Assembly: GCA_964552795.1 (NCBI GenBank)
Contig: CAZKIO010000006.1
Location: 62,001 to 126,000 of the forward strand
DNA length: 64,000 bases
Source of the DNA: JAEUHZ01 sp964552795
GTDB lineage: Bacteria > Planctomycetota > UBA1135 > GCA-002686595
Direction of reading: 5' to 3'
Shown one piece after another: positions 55,292 through 64,000 of this stretch. The position numbers and the translations under genes are program-made. The notes under the pieces are model-generated. The model had not been told where the DNA came from. It saw only the letters and a list, made by a program, of their open reading frames with translations, and searched no databases. Each line of letters opens with the position of its first letter. Within the stretch, counting starts at the first letter, position 1.

Positions 55292-56110
55292 TCACGTGCG
55301 CGGCGGATCGTAGCCCACCGTCACGGCGCGCAGCAACGTGCGCAGCACCTTCAGGTTGCCTTTGAGCGGGCTGATCTTCGTGGGGGTCTTGCCCTTGGGC
55401 GGATAGGTGCGCGTGACCGGCCGTTCCTTGACGCGGAACCCCAGGCGCGCGGCGCGGATCGCCAGGTAGTAGTGCAGTTCGTAGCCCGCGAACACGTCGC
55501 GGAAGGGCTGCACGCGCGCGTCGGACAGGAAGCGCGCGCTGTAGGCGCGGAACCCGTTGGTCGTGTCGGTGTAGCGGAATCCGGCCGCGATCGACACCAG
55601 CGGCGCGTGCAGCAGCATCACGCCGACGTGGCGGCTGAGCGGAGTGTTGATGCCCTTGCCGCCGGGCACGTAGCGCGAGCCCTGCACGTGGTCCCAGCCC
55701 TCGGCCAGATCCGCGGCGAAGCCCGGCAGCGCCGCCATGTCGTCCTTGTCGTTGCCGTCGACGAAGACCGCGCCCTCGTAGTCTTGTTCCAGGGCCCAGG
55801 CCATCGCCATGCGCATCTGCGCCGAGAGCCGTCCCGGACCGGTCTTCGTCAGCAGCGCGCGCACGCCGGTCGAGCGCAGGAAGCCCGCATCGAGCGACCC
55901 GTCCCGGCTGCCGCCGTCGGCGATCACGACGTCGAGATCGGCAGAGTGGGCCTGCATCTTCCCGAGCTGGCGGCGGATGCGCTCGCCCTCGTCGATCACG
56001 GGCACGCACACGCAGAAGCGCGCGCGGCGCGGCGCCAGCTCGAGCACGCGGAACTCGGGCACCTGCCACTCGCGGTGCTGCAGCGCGTAGACCGGCCCCA
56101 GTTCGCTCAC
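55292..56110 (-). CDS. Family 2 glycosyltransferase
   Basis: A 272-residue GT-A protein from GTG 56110, which overlaps the stop of the upstream glycosyltransferase. FCVCVPVIDEGERIRRQL begins the fold, IADGGSRDGS is the donor loop, VFVDGNDKDDM carries the DxD-like metal site, and GFRYTDTTNGFRAYS is the acceptor region seen in polyprenyl-phosphate glycosyltransferases. No membrane segment, so it is probably a soluble dolichyl-phosphate-mannose-synthase-like or O-chain enzyme. Part of the six-gene cassette. Confidence 0.85.
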   Translation of the reverse strand: MSELGPVYALQHREWQVPEFRVLELAPRRARFCVCVPVIDEGERIRRQLGKMQAHSADLDVVIADGGSRDGSLDAGFLRSTGVRALLTKTGPGRLSAQMRMAMAWALEQDYEGAVFVDGNDKDDMAALPGFAADLAEGWDHVQGSRYVPGGKGINTPLSRHVGVMLLHAPLVSIAAGFRYTDTTNGFRAYSARFLSDARVQPFRDVFAGYELHYYLAIRAARLGFRVKERPVTRTYPPKGKTPTKISPLKGNLKVLRTLLRAVTVGYDPPRT

Positions 56111-57090
56111 TGCGCCTCGGCCACCACGTTGCGGCGCTCCTCGTTGGCGATCATGACGGAGCTGTGCCGCTCCTCGGCCACGAGGTAGGCGGGGCGGTCG
56201 CGCGTTTCCTCGAGGATGCGGCCCACGTACTCGCACAGCACGGAAAGGATCGCGAACACCAGGAGGAACATGACCGCGTGCTGCATCGACAGGGTCACCC
56301 AGCCCTCGGCGACGCGCGGCTTCAGCAGCGCGATCGCCGCGATGTACACCATGTACAGGACGTTCAGCGCGCCGCCGATCAGCCCCAGGATCGTGAAGAT
56401 GCGCAGCGGGCGGCTGGTGTTGGTGATGATCAGCGACACGCCGCGCTCGATGCCCTCCATCAGGCTGCGCCGGCGCGGAGGCACGCGCCGCTCGACCGGG
56501 CGGTAGGGCAGGTACTCCTGGCGGAAGCCGACCCACGTGCCGATCAGTCGCAGCGCGCGCGACTTGTCCTTGATGCGCAGCACGGCGTTCATGGCCTGGC
56601 GCGTGCAGGCCAGGAACAGCGCCGCGTCGGGGTGCAGGTCCAGCCCCATCCAGCGCCGCACGAGCCAGGCGAACCCGCGGCGGCCCAGGCGGTACAGCGC
56701 GCGCTCGCGCGCCGGGCCCGTGCGCGTGCCGATCACGATGCCGCCGGCCTTGCGCGCGGCCTCGACGAAGTCGGGCACGAGGCCCGGCGGGTCGCAGTCG
56801 GGCTGCAGCACGACGACCACGTCGCCCAGCGTTCCGTCCAGGCCGGCGAGCACCGCGTTCTCGACGCCGAAGGAGCGCGAGAGGCGCAGGTACCGCACGC
56901 ACGCGTGCTGCTTCAGGAGTCCGTCGATGACCGCCGGCGTCGCGTCGCGCGAACCGTCGTCGACCAGCACGATCTCGTAGTTCTCCCAGCGCGTCCTGAG
57001 CGCCGCGGCCAGTTCCTCCAGGAACCCCGGCAGGATGTCGGCGTCGTCGGAGAGCGGCACGACGACGGAGACGAACAGGCTGGCGTTCAT
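56107..57090 (-). CDS. GtrB/ArnC-like polyprenyl-phosphate glycosyltransferase
   Basis: A 327-residue protein. VVVPLSDDADILPGFLEEL starts the GT2 domain, VLVDDGSRDATP is the donor loop and VVVLQPDCDPPG the metal site. Two hydrophobic helices near residues 230-300 (IFTILGLIGGALNVLYMVYI, MFLLVFAILSVLCEYVG) fit the GtrB layout, where sugar is moved to undecaprenyl phosphate for use outside. ATG 57090 overlaps the oxidoreductase stop; its stop overlaps the next glycosyltransferase. Confidence 0.88.
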   Translation of the reverse strand: MNASLFVSVVVPLSDDADILPGFLEELAAALRTRWENYEIVLVDDGSRDATPAVIDGLLKQHACVRYLRLSRSFGVENAVLAGLDGTLGDVVVVLQPDCDPPGLVPDFVEAARKAGGIVIGTRTGPARERALYRLGRRGFAWLVRRWMGLDLHPDAALFLACTRQAMNAVLRIKDKSRALRLIGTWVGFRQEYLPYRPVERRVPPRRRSLMEGIERGVSLIITNTSRPLRIFTILGLIGGALNVLYMVYIAAIALLKPRVAEGWVTLSMQHAVMFLLVFAILSVLCEYVGRILEETRDRPAYLVAEERHSSVMIANEERRNVVAEAQ

Positions 57091-58247
57091 GGGCGGCGGG
57101 CCGCGGAGTCGAGCAACTCGGACACCTCGCGCTCCAGGTCGTACACGTTGTCGATCTTGCCGCCCAGGACGCACACCAGGCCGGGCAGACCGCCCGCGTC
57201 GCGCAGGAACAGGATCGGACGGCTGTCGTCGGCCTCGCTGGCCGGCAGGACGGCCTTCAGCTCCCACAAGGACCCGTGTTGGACGAACTCGTTCACCCCA
57301 GGAACGTACCGCGCCGCGTCGCGCTGCATGAACAGAAAGTTCGAGCGCTTGCGCGTCTCCTCGAACCACGCGCGCGCGTCGACGCGGCCTTCGGCGTCCT
57401 GCCAGGAGTGGTGGGGGGTGTAGCGCACGTGCGACAGCGTGTGCAGCCCCAGCGGGGGGAAGGGCATGAACGAGAAGAACGGGCCGCACATCACGGTCAC
57501 GCCGACCTTCCGGAACGCGGGCGGCACCTCGACCAGGGCCATCTCGGCCAGCTCGATCTTGAGCGGCAGGCGCTTCAGGCCCGAGCGCCAGAGGAGCCCG
57601 TTGAGCTCGGCGTACGTGCAGTTGAAGACGTGGTCGGCTGCGAACTCCAGACGTTCGCCGCCGCGGGCGCGGGCCTCGGCCACGAGGCGCGGCCGGCCGG
57701 CCGCGCCCGGCCGGACGCGTTCCACGTCGACGCCCAGGAGGATCGGCACGCCGGCCGCGTCGAGCTCGCCGCGCAGCCGCCGCGCCAGCTTGTCCGAATC
57801 GAAGGCCCATTCGTCGACTTCCCACACGGCCTCGATGCGGTCCATGTCGAACAGGGAAAGGTGGCGCGGGTCCGGCGGCCGCAGCGCGGCGCCGATGCGC
57901 CGGCAGAACGCCTCGAACTGCGCGCCGGTCACGTTCGAGCGCTGGCGCGGCACGGCGTACAGCTTGGTGAAGGACGTGTCGACGCAGTCGGCGTACTCCT
58001 CCAGGAAGCGCCCGGAGTTCACGCGCGAGCGCAGCCCGGTCAGGATGCTGCGCGGGTAGTGGTAGCCGTTGTGGACGCGCGCCTGGTTGTTGTACGAGGC
58101 GCGCCGCAGGATCTCGTCCTGGCGCTCCACGATCGCCACCGACAGGCCGTGGTCGCGGCGCAGCCCCAGAGCCAGCCAGCAGCCGAACAGCCCGCCGCCG
58201 ACGATCAAGGCGTCGATGCGTCGCACCGGTTCGGAAGCTGCGTTCAC
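57087..58247 (-). CDS. FAD-dependent oxidoreductase
   Basis: A 386-residue protein. IDALIVGGGLFGCWLAL is the FAD dinucleotide motif near the N-terminus and VFNCTYAELN is a later FAD strand; SYNNQARVHNGYHYPRS is a conserved stretch I associate with oxidoreductases in surface-glycan clusters. It probably oxidises a sugar or polyprenyl-linked intermediate. GTG 58247 was chosen because the FAD motif follows; the frame is open upstream into the previous gene. It lies 19 bases after that gene and overlaps the next by 4. Confidence 0.85.
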   Translation of the reverse strand: MNAASEPVRRIDALIVGGGLFGCWLALGLRRDHGLSVAIVERQDEILRRASYNNQARVHNGYHYPRSILTGLRSRVNSGRFLEEYADCVDTSFTKLYAVPRQRSNVTGAQFEAFCRRIGAALRPPDPRHLSLFDMDRIEAVWEVDEWAFDSDKLARRLRGELDAAGVPILLGVDVERVRPGAAGRPRLVAEARARGGERLEFAADHVFNCTYAELNGLLWRSGLKRLPLKIELAEMALVEVPPAFRKVGVTVMCGPFFSFMPFPPLGLHTLSHVRYTPHHSWQDAEGRVDARAWFEETRKRSNFLFMQRDAARYVPGVNEFVQHGSLWELKAVLPASEADDSRPILFLRDAGGLPGLVCVLGGKIDNVYDLEREVSELLDSAARRP

Positions 58248-58266
58248 CCGTTGGACTCCGTGCCGT

Positions 58267-61200
58267 TCACCGCGCCTCGCGAACGAGTTCCGCCCGGCGC
58301 ACGAGGACGCCGGCTGCCTGGGGCACGATCCACAAGCGGTCGATCGGCCGCGAAACCCAATTGTAGTCGAACGAGACCGGCACGGCGCAGCGCGAGTCGC
58401 CGACGGGCGCCAGGAAGACCAGGCGCAGGTGGAAGCGTTCGCCCACGCCGGCGTCGACGCGGATCCGCGCCGGTTGCTGCGTGCGGTTCTCGACGTCGAG
58501 GTACAGCAGGACGTGCCCGCGCGGCTCGTCCAGCGGCTCGAAGCGGCTCGGCGGTCCGGGTTCGCCCGGCAACCACTGGCCCAGCGCGCGGTGCACGACC
58601 CGCGCCGGCGCACCGTCGCGCAGGGGATCCAGCGGCGCGCCCTCGACCAGCGCGTGGTCCGCGAACCGGCGCAGGACCCGGCGCGCGCCCGAACCGGCGA
58701 AGACCAGTTCATCGCCCAGCTCGATCCGGTCGGCGCCGTCGCCGGTCAGGCGCACGGCTGCGGTCGTGGTGTGGATGCCATTGCGCCACGGGCCCGCGCT
58801 GACGTCGAGAACGGGAAAGGACTGCGTCGGCGGCCGGGCCTCGCCGGGCGGCGCCAGCTCGAGCGTGCGCAGCGTCGCGCCGCGCAGCGCCTCGTCGCGT
58901 CCCAGGAGCGCGGGCAGGTGGCCGAGCTCGTAGGCCTGCCGGCGCCACGCCGTGCCGCGCACGCGCGCGGCATCCGGATGCGCGTCCTCCTCGATCGCGA
59001 GGCGCGCGCCGGAGAGCGCGGCGGGCAGCCGCACCTCGAGCCGCTCCGGCTCGCCGCCGCCCGGCGCCCAGGCGAGCGGGAACCAGCGCAACTGCGCCCC
59101 GGCGCCCAGGTGCAGCGCGCGCCGTTCGACCGGTCCGTCCGGCAGTTGCCAGGAGATCTCGACCGCCGTGCGCTCGCGGGCCTCGCCCTCGACGCGCAGG
59201 AACCACACGCGGTCGCCATCGGATCCCAGGGCTGCGCGCGATTCCTCGACCGCCCCCGCGGCGGTCACGACGCGCACGCGCGTCGATCCCAGCGCGCCGT
59301 CGTGCGCGTCCGCGTCGCGGCGCGCGGGCCAACTCCAGACCTGCGCGGCCGCCGCGTCCGCCGGCGGCGAGCGCAGGGCCCAGTCCTTGCGCACCCAGAC
59401 CTCCCAGCGCTGCAACGCCAGCGCCGGCTGGTAGTGCTCGTGGACCCATTCGTGGAGGAGCGGCTGGCGCAGTTCGAAGGGCACGCCGTCCAGGCCCGCG
59501 CCCGGTTCGGGAAAGGCGGGTTCGACGTCCGGCGCCTCGACGCTGAGCAGGACGATCGGCACGTCCCATTCGGAGAGGTCCTCGATCACGCGCCGTTGCA
59601 GCCTGTCGCCGCAGGCCAGCATCAGGTGGTTCACCCAGTGCGGCGACGGCTTGTGCGCGAGCCAGTACAGCATCGGGCAGTTCGAGAGGTCGAGAAACGT
59701 CTCGTACTCGGCGAGCTGCGCCTGGAGGAACGGCACGATCGCGCCGCCGTGACGCTCGTGTTCGTACTGCTGGAGGCGGTCGCGGCGCAGCGTCTCGGCA
59801 TCCGCCTGCAGGATCGGCCCGGCGGCGAGCCGCCGATCGAGGCGCTCGACGATCACGTCGTTCGAGGGTCGGCCGAAGCGCGGCGCCTGCGCCGGGTCGA
59901 GCAGGAGCATCATCATCGCGGGCACGAGGCCCAGGCCCAGGTGCGCCAGCACCGGGCGCCGCTGGCGCAGGACGAGCAGCAGCAGCAGTCCCGGCACGAT
60001 GAATGCGTACGTCGTGCTCATCGTGTTCGCGCCCTCGTACAGCGAATGCCGTCCGAGCGCGCGCGGGAAGAAACCGAGCTGGTAGATGCAGGCGAACAGG
60101 ATCACGCCGGCCAGCGCGCCCTCCGCGCTGCCCAGCCGCTCGCCGGCGCGCAGCCGCCACAGCACGATCAAGAGCGACGCGAACACCAGGGCCGGCAGGC
60201 CCAGGTAGTGCCAGCGCGCGACCGCGTCCCAGCCGAAGGCCAGGCGGTCGTAGCCGAAGGCCTGGTTCGTGCCCATCAGGAGCAGGACGTCGCCCAGGGG
60301 CCGCAGCGGGTTGACGCCGCGCCACGCGCAGGCCAGCGTCCACAGGATCACGCCGGTTCCGGCGACGATCGCGGTCGAGGAGGCGAACGTGCGCCACGCG
60401 GAACGCACGCGGACGTCGTTCAGCATGGCGATCGCGACGAAGCACGCGCTCGTCAGGATCGTCGAGATACCCAGATCGAGCCTCCACACGGCCATGAACG
60501 CGCACCAGGCGGCGAGGGCGAGCCATCCGCGCCGGTCCGCGCGCCGCACGGCCCAGACCGCCAGGAGCGCGCCCAGGAGCGGGAACGCGTTGAACGGCGG
60601 AACGATGCGGTAGGCGAGAGGCCAGAACCACAACAGCGCCAGCGCGAGCGCGGCCCGCCGCGTGACGAACCACAGCACGAGGAACAGCGCCGCCGCCTCG
60701 ATGCCCGGCACGAGCACGTCGTACTGCGCGGCGCCGGCGTGCTCGGTGCCGTTCAACAGCGCGTAGAGGAACCCCAGCAGCGCGTCGGAGAGCCCGTGAC
60801 CGTTGAACGTCTCGACGAAGGGCAGGCGTCCGAACTCGAAGAACTGCTGGATGAACAAGCCCGGGTTGCCGCTTTCGAACAGCTCCGGCGGCGGCAGGCG
60901 GACGGGCACGTAGAACCCGCGGCCCAGCCATCCCACCAGGAACAGCGGGATCGCCCACGAGGCGAGCGGCCGCTCGAGTTCGAACGCGACGCCGCGTGTC
61001 GCCGCGCGCGCGGTACGGACGGCGCGTGCCGCGCCGAGCAACGCCAGCAGCACGAGGATCGACACGGTCGATCCCGTCGTGCCCAGTCCGGATTCCTCGC
61101 CTTGCGTGAGGATCGCCGTCTCGCGCGCGACCATCGCCGCCAGGGGCAGGAGCGCGAGGACCAGCAGGCCCGAGGTCAGCGCATGCTCGCGGCGTTCGCC

Positions 61201-61839
61201 CGCCGCGCCCAGGCCCACGGCGCGCGACGCGAGATGGACCAGGAAGGCCGTCGCGGCCACGACTGGCATGGCCCACCCGATGCCGTGCCAATCGCGCAAC
61301 CAGGCCGGCTCGCCCAGATCGTTGGCGAAGGCCAGCAGCGCCATGGCGGCCACGACGAGCCACGCCGTCCACGTTGCACGCGTATGGGCCGGGCGGCGGA
61401 ACGCCGCGGCGTCGACCAGGATGGTTGCGAACACCAGCGCCTGGAGCCACACGACCGCGACGAGGCTGGCGGTGCCCGACGCATTCCACAGCACGAGGAA
61501 CAACACCCCCAAGCCCAGCCAGGAGAGCCCCTCCACGGCGTCCAGGTCATCCTCGGCGAGGCGGGGCTGCAGCCAGCGCAGCGCCAGCGCCGCAACCAGC
61601 GCCCCGCCCACCGCCGCGAGAATGGCCTGCACGTAGACGACGACCCGTCCGTCGACGTGGATCGCCTGGAGCGTCGCCATGCCGACCATCCGGTCGCGCA
61701 ACGTCTCCAGGGGCGCCGTCCCCCGGTCCACGACCCACAGGGCACCGCACGCCGCCGCGAACGCGATCGTCGCGCCGAGGCGTCGCGCCAGGCTCGCCCA
61801 GGGCGTGGGGTCGAGCAGTCGCCCGAGGGGTCCGGTCAT
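58267..61839 (-). CDS. Large polytopic membrane protein with C-terminal soluble domain
   Basis: An 1190-residue protein. The first ~640 residues hold about 14 or more hydrophobic helices with acidic loops (for example RLPPPELFESGNP and FVETFNGHGLSDA), similar to GT-C glycosyltransferases that act on lipid-linked sugars. The last ~500 residues form a soluble, beta-rich domain, probably on the outer face. I do not recognise the family. It is the first gene of the minus-strand cassette with two glycosyltransferases, an epimerase, an isomerase and an oxidoreductase, so glycan assembly or transfer is likely. ATG 61839 starts the first helix region. Confidence 0.75.
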   Translation of the reverse strand: MTGPLGRLLDPTPWASLARRLGATIAFAAACGALWVVDRGTAPLETLRDRMVGMATLQAIHVDGRVVVYVQAILAAVGGALVAALALRWLQPRLAEDDLDAVEGLSWLGLGVLFLVLWNASGTASLVAVVWLQALVFATILVDAAAFRRPAHTRATWTAWLVVAAMALLAFANDLGEPAWLRDWHGIGWAMPVVAATAFLVHLASRAVGLGAAGERREHALTSGLLVLALLPLAAMVARETAILTQGEESGLGTTGSTVSILVLLALLGAARAVRTARAATRGVAFELERPLASWAIPLFLVGWLGRGFYVPVRLPPPELFESGNPGLFIQQFFEFGRLPFVETFNGHGLSDALLGFLYALLNGTEHAGAAQYDVLVPGIEAAALFLVLWFVTRRAALALALLWFWPLAYRIVPPFNAFPLLGALLAVWAVRRADRRGWLALAAWCAFMAVWRLDLGISTILTSACFVAIAMLNDVRVRSAWRTFASSTAIVAGTGVILWTLACAWRGVNPLRPLGDVLLLMGTNQAFGYDRLAFGWDAVARWHYLGLPALVFASLLIVLWRLRAGERLGSAEGALAGVILFACIYQLGFFPRALGRHSLYEGANTMSTTYAFIVPGLLLLLVLRQRRPVLAHLGLGLVPAMMMLLLDPAQAPRFGRPSNDVIVERLDRRLAAGPILQADAETLRRDRLQQYEHERHGGAIVPFLQAQLAEYETFLDLSNCPMLYWLAHKPSPHWVNHLMLACGDRLQRRVIEDLSEWDVPIVLLSVEAPDVEPAFPEPGAGLDGVPFELRQPLLHEWVHEHYQPALALQRWEVWVRKDWALRSPPADAAAAQVWSWPARRDADAHDGALGSTRVRVVTAAGAVEESRAALGSDGDRVWFLRVEGEARERTAVEISWQLPDGPVERRALHLGAGAQLRWFPLAWAPGGGEPERLEVRLPAALSGARLAIEEDAHPDAARVRGTAWRRQAYELGHLPALLGRDEALRGATLRTLELAPPGEARPPTQSFPVLDVSAGPWRNGIHTTTAAVRLTGDGADRIELGDELVFAGSGARRVLRRFADHALVEGAPLDPLRDGAPARVVHRALGQWLPGEPGPPSRFEPLDEPRGHVLLYLDVENRTQQPARIRVDAGVGERFHLRLVFLAPVGDSRCAVPVSFDYNWVSRPIDRLWIVPQAAGVLVRRAELVREAR

Positions 61840-62185
61840 CGCTGACGCCCCTATCGGCGCAGGGGGTCGGGGGAGCATACCGAACCCGGCCTTGGGCCTG
61901 CACTCGGGGGGTACTGTCCCAGACCATTGTGCCTGCACCATGGCTGGGGCCTGAGGCGGGGCGCCGACCACCGCCCCTCGTGTCGTTGGGGCAGAAAGCA
62001 CAATGGTCTGGGACAGTACCCCCCCCGGGTGCAGAGCCGTTCACTTCCGCACACGCGGTTGCCCGTCACAAGTTAATGACAGGAAGACACTTCCACATTG
62101 ATCCCTTCGGCCGCCCCGAGGTCTGTTGGGAAACGAACGTTCGGAGTCGGGATAGAGACCGCTCCCCGTGCGGTTCCACACACCC
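61840..62185. other. 346-base divergent intergenic region with a mobile-type repeat
   Basis: Between the membrane-protein gene and the sigma54-type activator. It holds the inverted-repeat element at 61898-62034. To its right, a 10-bp palindrome (CGAACGTTCG, 62134-62143) could be an operator of either gene. No gene is supported. Confidence 0.5.
61898..62034. repeat. MITE/REPIN-like element with perfect 27-bp inverted repeats
   Basis: The left arm 61906-61932 (six G's, then TACTGTCCCAGACCATTGTGC) and right arm 61998-62024 are perfect reverse complements, with 65 bases between. Imperfect pairing continues outward (CTGCAC 61898-61903 with GTGCAG 62029-62034). The GGGTACTGTCCC core is of the kind seen in REP/RAYT-mobilised repeats. 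No transposase is nearby and no second copy in this window. Confidence 0.75.

Positions 62186-64000
<1,815 letters not shown>

Noticed and set aside
61861..61900. Start of the 1190-residue membrane gene further upstream
   Set aside because: The open frame upstream runs into the inverted-repeat element and has no start with a membrane-protein-like N-terminus.

Overview
The window is about 73% GC by eye, with dense genes and frequent 4-base ATGA/GTGA start-stop overlaps. It carries a diderm (LPS) gene set: lpxK, an LpxL/HtrB-type acyltransferase, hldD, hldE, a WaaP-type kinase and two heptosyltransferases. Three secreted proteins share a C-terminal domain whose full form has an FCxGDGS...CPCGN motif, a style I associate with Planctomycetota. 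The phylum call is an inference from gene style. I saw no rRNA, tRNA, CRISPR array or transposase gene.

Layout. 2-664 is the end of a secreted protein. 766-5176 is a coupled operon of a SPASM radical SAM protein, a GT2 glycosyltransferase and a polytopic GT-C-like protein. 5169-11437 (minus) holds an M28 peptidase, a heterodimeric ABC exporter and a DUF2064-type glycosyltransferase. 11488-19030 runs HAD-kinase fusion, omega-like subunit, RtcB, LpxK, acyltransferase, HldD, HldE. 19031-23630 is an island of much lower GC (about 50-55% by eye) with four small-to-medium envelope genes, three of them overlapping. 23630-32202 holds two S9 peptidases, a thioredoxin-like protein whose first redox cysteine codon is TGA (probable selenocysteine), and an M16 peptidase. 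32288-37460 holds a GNAT-deacetylase fusion with an ATP-grasp partner, a zinc-ribbon/GspG fusion, a secreted protein and a decayed VOC gene. 37681-41710 holds a B12-type radical SAM protein, a split HldA/HldC-like pair and a TauE permease. 41863-46357 holds two secreted proteins and a tandem glutamate dehydrogenase pair whose second member lacks catalytic lysines. 46549-50117 is LPS-core kinase, two heptosyltransferases and a methyltransferase. 50239-53668 holds a secreted metalloprotease and an enoyl-CoA hydratase. 53675-61839 (minus) is a six-gene glycan/cell-surface cassette. 62186 to the end is an FHA-GAF-sigma54 activator running off the window.

Themes. Most genes serve the envelope: lipid A and heptose core synthesis, surface glycans, export, and secreted or lipid-anchored peptidases. 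The items most worth a second look are the UGPC thioredoxin-like protein with a hairpin at its TGA (26035-27009), the low-GC cassette with a 14-cysteine exported peptide (19353-23462), and the glutamate dehydrogenase pair (43758-46357).
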